DNA of 64,000 nucleotides, from the NCBI RefSeq assembly GCF_006874425.1, contig NZ_VIJZ01000004.1, positions 434,001-498,000 of the forward strand, written 5' to 3'. The translations under genes were made by a program, and so were the position numbers. Shown here one piece after another: positions 60,756 to 64,000 of this stretch; within the stretch, counting starts at the first letter, position 1; every line of letters begins with the position of its first letter. Below the pieces are notes generated by a model, which searched no databases, was not told the origin of the DNA, and saw nothing but the letters and a program-made list of their open reading frames with translations. Source of the DNA: Paenibacillus ottowii. GTDB taxonomy: Bacteria > Bacillota > Bacilli > Paenibacillales > Paenibacillaceae.

Positions 60756-63284
60756 TTGACAGATAACAAATTGCCTATTATGCAAGTCATCCCCGAGCTC
60801 AAACACGCATTACTATCCCATTCAGCGGCGGTACTGATTGCACAGCCGGGAGCGGGGAAAACAACAGTAACACCATTAGAAATGTTGCATGAACCGTGGT
60901 TGGCGGGGCAAAAGATAATTATGCTGGAGCCACGACGTTTGGCAGCACGTGCGGCAGCAGCACAAATGGCGAAAGCAATGGGTGAGTCCACCGGGAAGAC
61001 CGTGGGTTACCGCGTTCGTATGGATACCAAGATAGGGCCAAGCACGCGGATTGAAGTGGTTACGGAGGGTGTGCTGACCCGGATGCTGCAACATGATCAG
61101 GCTTTGGAGGGCGTCGGTCTGATTATTTTTGATGAGTATCACGAGCGCAGCCTGCATGCAGATTTGGGATTGGCACTTGCTCTGCAAAGCCAGGCACTGC
61201 TGCGACCGGATTTGAAGATACTAATCATGTCTGCCACTCTGGAGGCAGAGCCTGTATGCAGACTGTTAGGAGATGCCCCCTTACTGGAATGTCCAGGCAG
61301 CGTGTTTCCGGTAGAAACCTTGCATATGCCCAAGCCTTCGTCAGCTTCATTAGAGTCTTTTACGGCTGAGACGGTAGAAATGGCGCTTCATGCTCATGAA
61401 GGCGATCTATTGGTGTTTTTACCAGGGGCTAGAGAAATTCATAGAACGGAACGAGAGCTGACGTCCAGAAATTTGCCGGCCTACGTCAAAATCATTCCGC
61501 TGTACGGCAGCATGAAGCTGGAGCAGCAGGACGAGGCAATACGTCCGTCGGTTCCGGGCAGCCGAAAGGTTGTACTGGCCACCTCAATTGCCGAGTCCAG
61601 CTTGACCATCGCCGGGATCACGGTGGTGATCGATAGCGGACTATCACGGGAATCGGTATTTTCCGCGCGAACCGGCATGAGCCGTTTGACCACCGTCAAG
61701 GTGTCCAAGGCCTCCGCCGACCAGCGGCGCGGGCGTGCTGGACGTCTCCAGCCGGGCGTGTGCTACCGGCTGTGGAGCGCGCAGGAGCATGCCGCGCTCC
61801 CTGATGCCAGCCGCCCGGAAATCGCGGTGGCGGATCTGGCCCCGCTCGCGCTGGAGCTGGCGGCCTGGGGCGTGCGCGAGCCTGCCGAGCTGGCCTGGCT
61901 GGATGCCCCGCCTGAGGCGGCGTACCGCCAGGCCACAGGTCTGCTGCGTCAGCTCGGCTGCCTGGAGGCCGCAGCCGATGGCACAGCAGGCGGCATCACC
62001 GCGCATGGGCGCGAGGTATCCGCCCTGGGCACGCACCCGCGCCTCGGGCACATGCTGCTGCGCGCAGCAGCCCTTGGCCTGGCTCCGACGGCCAGTCGTC
62101 TGGCAGCGCTGCTACAAGAGCGGGACCCGTTCCGTGCTCAGGGCGGAACGGATTTGCGCCCGCGGCTGGATGCCCTGCGCGAGGCGGCCTACGCCCGCAG
62201 CGCGCATAGCCTGCTGGGGACGGCAGACGATACGGTGATTCGCCGTATCGTGCAGGAAAGCCGGCAGCTGCTAGCCACGCTGCCGACCACAGCCGCAGCT
62301 CAGGATGAGCCTGACGGCTCCGCGGCTTGCGGGCTGCTGCTGGCCTTTGCGTATCCGGATCGGATCGCGCAGGGCCGAGGGGATGGCCGCTTTTTGCTTA
62401 GCGGCGGCCGGGGGGCTCGACTCCGACAAGTGGAGTGGATGTCGCGTTCGCCCTATCTCGTCGCCGCCGAAGTGGACGACGAGGGAGCAGATGGCGCCAT
62501 TCAGTTGGCGGCGCCGCTTGAACTGCAAGAGCTGATCCAGCATTGCAGCGATTTGCTGTTGGAACAAGCTAACGTATACTGGGATAGCTCCGCTTCAGCT
62601 GTGAGAGCCCGCAAAGTAATTCGGCTGGGCTCGCTTATCCTAAAGGAAACGTCCTATGAGCGACCTCCGGCTGAGGAAATCGCAGCCGCCTTAATGCAGG
62701 GTATCCGGGAACGTGGTCTCAAATTGCTGTCCTGGAATCGGCAAACCCTCCAGTTGCAGGCACGTTTGATTTTTATGCACTTTTCATCACCCGAGGAGTG
62801 GCCAGACAGTTCAGAATCCGCGCTGTTGGATTCGCTGGAATCGTGGCTGCTACCTTTTGCGCTTGGAGCCAAAAATATAGCCGATCTGCAACGGCTGGAT
62901 GGTAGCGAATTGCTGCTGGGCAGGTTGAATTGGGGACAGCGGCAACAGCTCGAACAGGAAGCACCGACGCATATACGTGTACCCAGTGGTTCACGTATTC
63001 CTGTTGATTATTCAAATCCTGAGGCTCCTGCACTGGCCGTGAGACTACAAGAACTGTTTGGCATGAAGGATACGCCCCGTATTGGGCGCGGACGTGTGCC
63101 GATTGTGCTGCATTTATTGTCACCTGCCCAGCGACCCGTGCAAGTGACTTCCGACTTGTCCAGCTTCTGGAGCGAGGCTTATTTTGAAGTTAAAAAGGAT
63201 CTGAAAGGCAGATACCCCAAGCATTATTGGCCAGATGATCCATTGGAAGCGGTGGCCACCAACAGAGCAAAGCCGAAGCGTTGA
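60756..63284 (+). CDS. hrpB: HrpB-type ATP-dependent helicase
   Basis: An 842-residue DEAH-box helicase of the HrpB family; its cellular role is unclear. Motif I is GAGKTT (about 33-38), motif II FDEYHERSLH (about 124-133, DEYH in place of DEAH), motif III SATLEAE, motif VI QRRGRAGRLQPG (about 325-336). The HrpB-specific C-terminal domain ends with FWSEAYFEVKKDLKGRYPKHYWP. Start TTG 60756 follows GGAGAG. The interior from roughly 61700 to 62530 (end of the helicase core and the following helical domain) is far richer in G/C than both flanks: 48 of 60 bases at 61861-61920. Confidence 0.95.
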   Translation: MTDNKLPIMQVIPELKHALLSHSAAVLIAQPGAGKTTVTPLEMLHEPWLAGQKIIMLEPRRLAARAAAAQMAKAMGESTGKTVGYRVRMDTKIGPSTRIEVVTEGVLTRMLQHDQALEGVGLIIFDEYHERSLHADLGLALALQSQALLRPDLKILIMSATLEAEPVCRLLGDAPLLECPGSVFPVETLHMPKPSSASLESFTAETVEMALHAHEGDLLVFLPGAREIHRTERELTSRNLPAYVKIIPLYGSMKLEQQDEAIRPSVPGSRKVVLATSIAESSLTIAGITVVIDSGLSRESVFSARTGMSRLTTVKVSKASADQRRGRAGRLQPGVCYRLWSAQEHAALPDASRPEIAVADLAPLALELAAWGVREPAELAWLDAPPEAAYRQATGLLRQLGCLEAAADGTAGGITAHGREVSALGTHPRLGHMLLRAAALGLAPTASRLAALLQERDPFRAQGGTDLRPRLDALREAAYARSAHSLLGTADDTVIRRIVQESRQLLATLPTTAAAQDEPDGSAACGLLLAFAYPDRIAQGRGDGRFLLSGGRGARLRQVEWMSRSPYLVAAEVDDEGADGAIQLAAPLELQELIQHCSDLLLEQANVYWDSSASAVRARKVIRLGSLILKETSYERPPAEEIAAALMQGIRERGLKLLSWNRQTLQLQARLIFMHFSSPEEWPDSSESALLDSLESWLLPFALGAKNIADLQRLDGSELLLGRLNWGQRQQLEQEAPTHIRVPSGSRIPVDYSNPEAPALAVRLQELFGMKDTPRIGRGRVPIVLHLLSPAQRPVQVTSDLSSFWSEAYFEVKKDLKGRYPKHYWPDDPLEAVATNRAKPKR

Positions 63285-63329
63285 TCGGTAGACAAACTTG
63301 AAAAAGATTCATTATGATTTTGTAAAATC

Positions 63330-63355
63330 GTTTAAACGTCAGGATAGTGGGGTAA
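63330..63355 (+). promoter_or_regulatory. Sigma-B-like promoter of the general-stress gene
   Basis: GTTTAA (63330-63335), 14-bp spacer, GGGTAA (63350-63355) matches the B. subtilis sigma-B consensus GTTTaa-12/15-GGGwAw. The start codon is about 48 bases downstream. Confidence 0.6.
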
Positions 63356-63402
63356 TGAAAAAACGAACCACTCACCAAACAACATATTGGGAGGTAACTA
63401 TC

Positions 63403-63987
63403 ATGGCTAATAACTTAAACGATTATAACGAAAAGAAAATTGTTGGTGTTTTTGATACCGAACAAGAAGCATCTCGTGCAATTGGACAACTGCAGAGCAA
63501 AGGAATCCCAAGCAGTGAGATTTCTGTGATCACACGTGACCGTGAGGACTTGAGAACGATTAGTGAGGAGACGGGGACTAAAGCACCGGAAGGTGTAGCC
63601 ACAGGTGCGGCTACAGGTGGAGTTGTAGGCGGTGTTGCTGGCTTGCTGGCAGGCATTGGAGCATTGGCAATTCCGGGGATCGGGCCTATTCTTGCTGCTG
63701 GACCTATCGCCGCTACCCTTACCGGGGCAGCTGTCGGGGCGGGAGCAGGTGGCTTGGTCGGTGGACTGGTCGGACTTGGCATTCCAGAAGATGATGCCCG
63801 TCAATATGAGACATATGTTGATCAAGGCAAGATTTTAGTGCTAGTGGATTCCGCTGATCATCACAGGGATGTATATGATATTTTCCGCACCAACCGCTCT
63901 TTGAATGCAGATCGTTACAGAACATATGATGATACTGTGGCAGATACGCGGACAGATGCGTACACAGATACTAGAAGGAATTTGTAA
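63403..63987 (+). CDS. General stress protein 17M-like (YflT domain)
   Basis: A 194-residue protein. The N-terminal YflT/GSP17M domain reads KIVGVFDTEQEASRAIGQL and IPSSEISVITRDRED. A glycine/alanine-rich hydrophobic middle (about 65-130) may insert in membrane. The C-terminal part (QYETYVDQGKILVLV) is followed by an Asp/Thr/Arg-rich tail. I choose ATG 63403 after GGGAGG. Related Bacillus proteins are sigma-B dependent, consistent with the promoter motif. It is the last gene of the window. Confidence 0.85.
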   Translation: MANNLNDYNEKKIVGVFDTEQEASRAIGQLQSKGIPSSEISVITRDREDLRTISEETGTKAPEGVATGAATGGVVGGVAGLLAGIGALAIPGIGPILAAGPIAATLTGAAVGAGAGGLVGGLVGLGIPEDDARQYETYVDQGKILVLVDSADHHRDVYDIFRTNRSLNADRYRTYDDTVADTRTDAYTDTRRNL

Positions 63988-64000
63988 TCGTCGTCATGGC

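Noticed and set aside
1..64000. tRNA or rRNA genes, insertion sequences, prophage
   Set aside because: I looked for acceptor-stem/T-loop patterns, rRNA signatures, transposases and inverted-end elements and found none I could support.

Overview
The window is chromosomal DNA of an endospore-forming Firmicute, most likely a Paenibacillus of the P. polymyxa group. The first 24 kb follows the Bacillus backbone order: ylzJ, spoIIIE, ymfF/H/I/J/K, rodZ, pgsA, cinA, recA, recX, rny, ymdB, spoVS, miaB, ricA. Sporulation genes (spoIIIE, sleB, spoVS, a Spo0E-like peptide) and sigma-G and sigma-H type promoters are present. The AimR/AloR-like receptor relic near 57 kb belongs to a family I know from P. 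polymyxa. I saw no rRNA, tRNA, transposase or prophage.

Layout. 0-24 kb: DNA translocase, cortex lysis, M16 peptidase pair, cell shape, phospholipid synthesis, recombination (recA under a LexA box), RNase Y/YmdB, tRNA thiomethylation and the Ric complex. 24-28 kb: a thioesterase, then an NAD salvage block (NUDIX-winged-helix regulator, pncA, pncB) and moaB. 28.5-32 kb: a cysteine-rich copper-type four-helix protein, argS under an arginine T-box, and an S-layer-homology protein. 32-36.6 kb: a BmrC/BmrD-like heterodimeric multidrug ABC exporter behind a leader peptide and an intrinsic terminator, so probably under attenuation. 36.7-43.7 kb: small housekeeping and unknown genes, YpdA, an ArsR-type regulator, a promoter-peptide-tandem-terminator leader before an RsgA paralogue, an L,D-transpeptidase and a lipoprotein.

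44.2-54.7 kb is the most unusual part. It is an eight-gene locus on one strand, starting at a good sigma-A promoter and ending at an intrinsic terminator. It encodes a type VII (Esx) secretion core (EsaB/YukD-like protein, EssC ATPase, WXG100 protein, WXG-like protein and an unknown partner). The same operon carries a membrane-anchored Ser/Thr kinase-like protein, a VWA protein and a PP2C phosphatase, a set resembling the TerY-P triad (E. coli YegI/YegK/YegL). EssC has no N-terminal FHA domains, and the kinase has the topology of EssB/YukC but keeps its catalytic residues. EsaA and EssA are not in the window. I infer a phosphorylation-controlled Esx system; only the gene content is seen directly.

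54.8-58.6 kb is a decaying accessory stretch: an SDR gene, a two- to three-repeat relic of a type I-C CRISPR array, a small membrane protein, a frameshifted and nonsense-mutated AloR-like quorum-sensing receptor, and a Spo0E-like peptide. 58.6-64 kb holds a small HTH protein, a DUF1992 protein, GluQ-RS, an HrpB-type helicase with a sharply GC-rich interior, and a general-stress-type protein behind a sigma-B-like promoter.
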